The notes beneath the pieces are model-generated. The model was not told where the DNA came from. It was given only the letters and a program-made list of their open reading frames with translations, and made no database searches. Shown here one piece after another: positions 4,890-5,364 of a stretch of DNA of 5,364 nt (within the stretch, counting starts at the first letter, position 1; every line of letters starts with the position of its first letter). The translations under genes were made by a program, and so were the position numbers. The stretch spans positions 1-5,364 of the forward strand of contig JBIRBF010000187.1 of assembly GCA_044326505.1 (NCBI GenBank), written 5' to 3'. Source of the stretch: JACJWR01 sp044326505. Lineage in GTDB: Bacteria > Actinomycetota > Actinomycetes > S36-B12 > UBA10799.

Positions 4890-5364
4890 GCCTGGAGTTC
4901 GTCGCCGAGCTCGGCGACCGCGGGCTCGACATCGCCCTGCACGTGCCGAACGGCCAGACGCTGGCCCTGATCGGACCCAACGGGGCTGGCAAGTCGACCG
5001 TCCTGGAGCTGCTGGCTGGAATCCTTCGGCCCGATCGAGGGCACGCCGCAGTCGCGGGCACCACCCTGTTCCGGGTCGGTGCGCCGCCGGAGGTCTGGTT
5101 GCCACCGTACCGCCGCGGGGTCGGGCTGCTCGCCCAGGATGCGCGGCTCTTCCCCCACCTGACAGCATCCGCCAACGTCGCGTTCGGCCCGCGGAGCGCA
5201 GGGCGGGGTAGGCGCGCGGCCGCAAAGGCGGCCGCCCAGTGGTTGGCGCGGGTCGATGCGACTGGACTCGCCGATCGGCGCCCCGACGATCTTTCCGGCG
5301 GGCAAGCGCAGCGGGTGGCCCTCGCCCGGGCCTTGGCCGCGGAGCCCGCGCTCCTGCTGCTCGA
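4886..5364 (+). CDS. modC: Molybdate ABC transporter ATPase ModC (N-terminal part)
   Basis: This is the first 159 residues of the importer ATPase; the gene continues past the right edge. Walker A is GPNGAGKST (30-38), the Q-loop glutamine is Gln84 in LLAQDARLFPHLTASANVAFG, and the signature is LSGGQ (136-140) followed by AQRVALARALAAEP. The sequence stops within Walker B (ALLLL). The Q-loop neighbourhood LFPHLT is typical of importer-type ATPases such as ModC. The C-terminal TOBE/Mop-like oxyanion-binding domain that would confirm ModC lies outside the window, so the name rests on the operon. The start overlaps the modB stop as ATGA. The N-terminus is compact, going straight from the first beta strands (MSLEFVAELGDRGLDIALHV) into Walker A. 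Confidence 0.92.
   Translation, partial: MSLEFVAELGDRGLDIALHVPNGQTLALIGPNGAGKSTVLELLAGILRPDRGHAAVAGTTLFRVGAPPEVWLPPYRRGVGLLAQDARLFPHLTASANVAFGPRSAGRGRRAAAKAAAQWLARVDATGLADRRPDDLSGGQAQRVALARALAAEPALLLL

Overview
This GC-rich window (roughly 70% G+C by eye) has actinobacterial traits: heavy GC bias at third codon positions, ATGA and near-zero gene junctions, a lipoprotein-type molybdate-binding protein, and a probable leaderless start for that gene. Genus cannot be judged from the sequence. No rRNA, tRNA, CRISPR array, insertion sequence or phage gene was seen.

Layout. The window holds two divergent gene sets that part at about 3217-3285. The left set is on the minus strand and reads from 3216 down to 1. 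It starts with an unrecognised 106-residue protein (3216-2896). Two bases later comes a 248-residue regulator with an N-terminal OmpR/PhoB-type winged helix and a C-terminal PAS-like domain (2893-2147). After a 67-bp gap comes a membrane-anchored protein rich in Pro and Gly (2079-1468), then a MacB/LolD-type ABC ATPase (1466-780) and a MacB/FtsX-type permease cut by the left edge (783-1). The last three genes are joined by a 1-nt gap and a 4-nt overlap, so they look like one exporter operon. The right set, on the plus strand, is modA-modB-modC (3286 to the right edge). These are the binding protein, permease and ATPase of a molybdate (or tungstate) importer, with 4-nt ATGA overlaps at both junctions; modC is cut by the right edge.

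How the parts may work together. The gap between the regulator and the exporter operon holds an exact 8-bp direct repeat, TCCTGGGA, with an 11-bp period. This is the spacing used by tandem OmpR/PhoB-type winged helices. The simplest reading is that the wHTH-PAS protein senses something through its PAS domain, without a receiver domain or kinase in view, and controls the exporter from this site. The 106-residue protein is the upstream partner in the same transcript. Molybdate import next door is standard biology, and nothing in the sequence ties it functionally to the exporter.

Most noteworthy signals: the wHTH-PAS architecture, the tandem operator-like repeat, a perfect 15-bp hairpin with a cUUCGg loop inside the exporter ATPase coding sequence, the Gly-rich segments shared by the exporter permease and its anchored companion, and the probable leaderless modA start.
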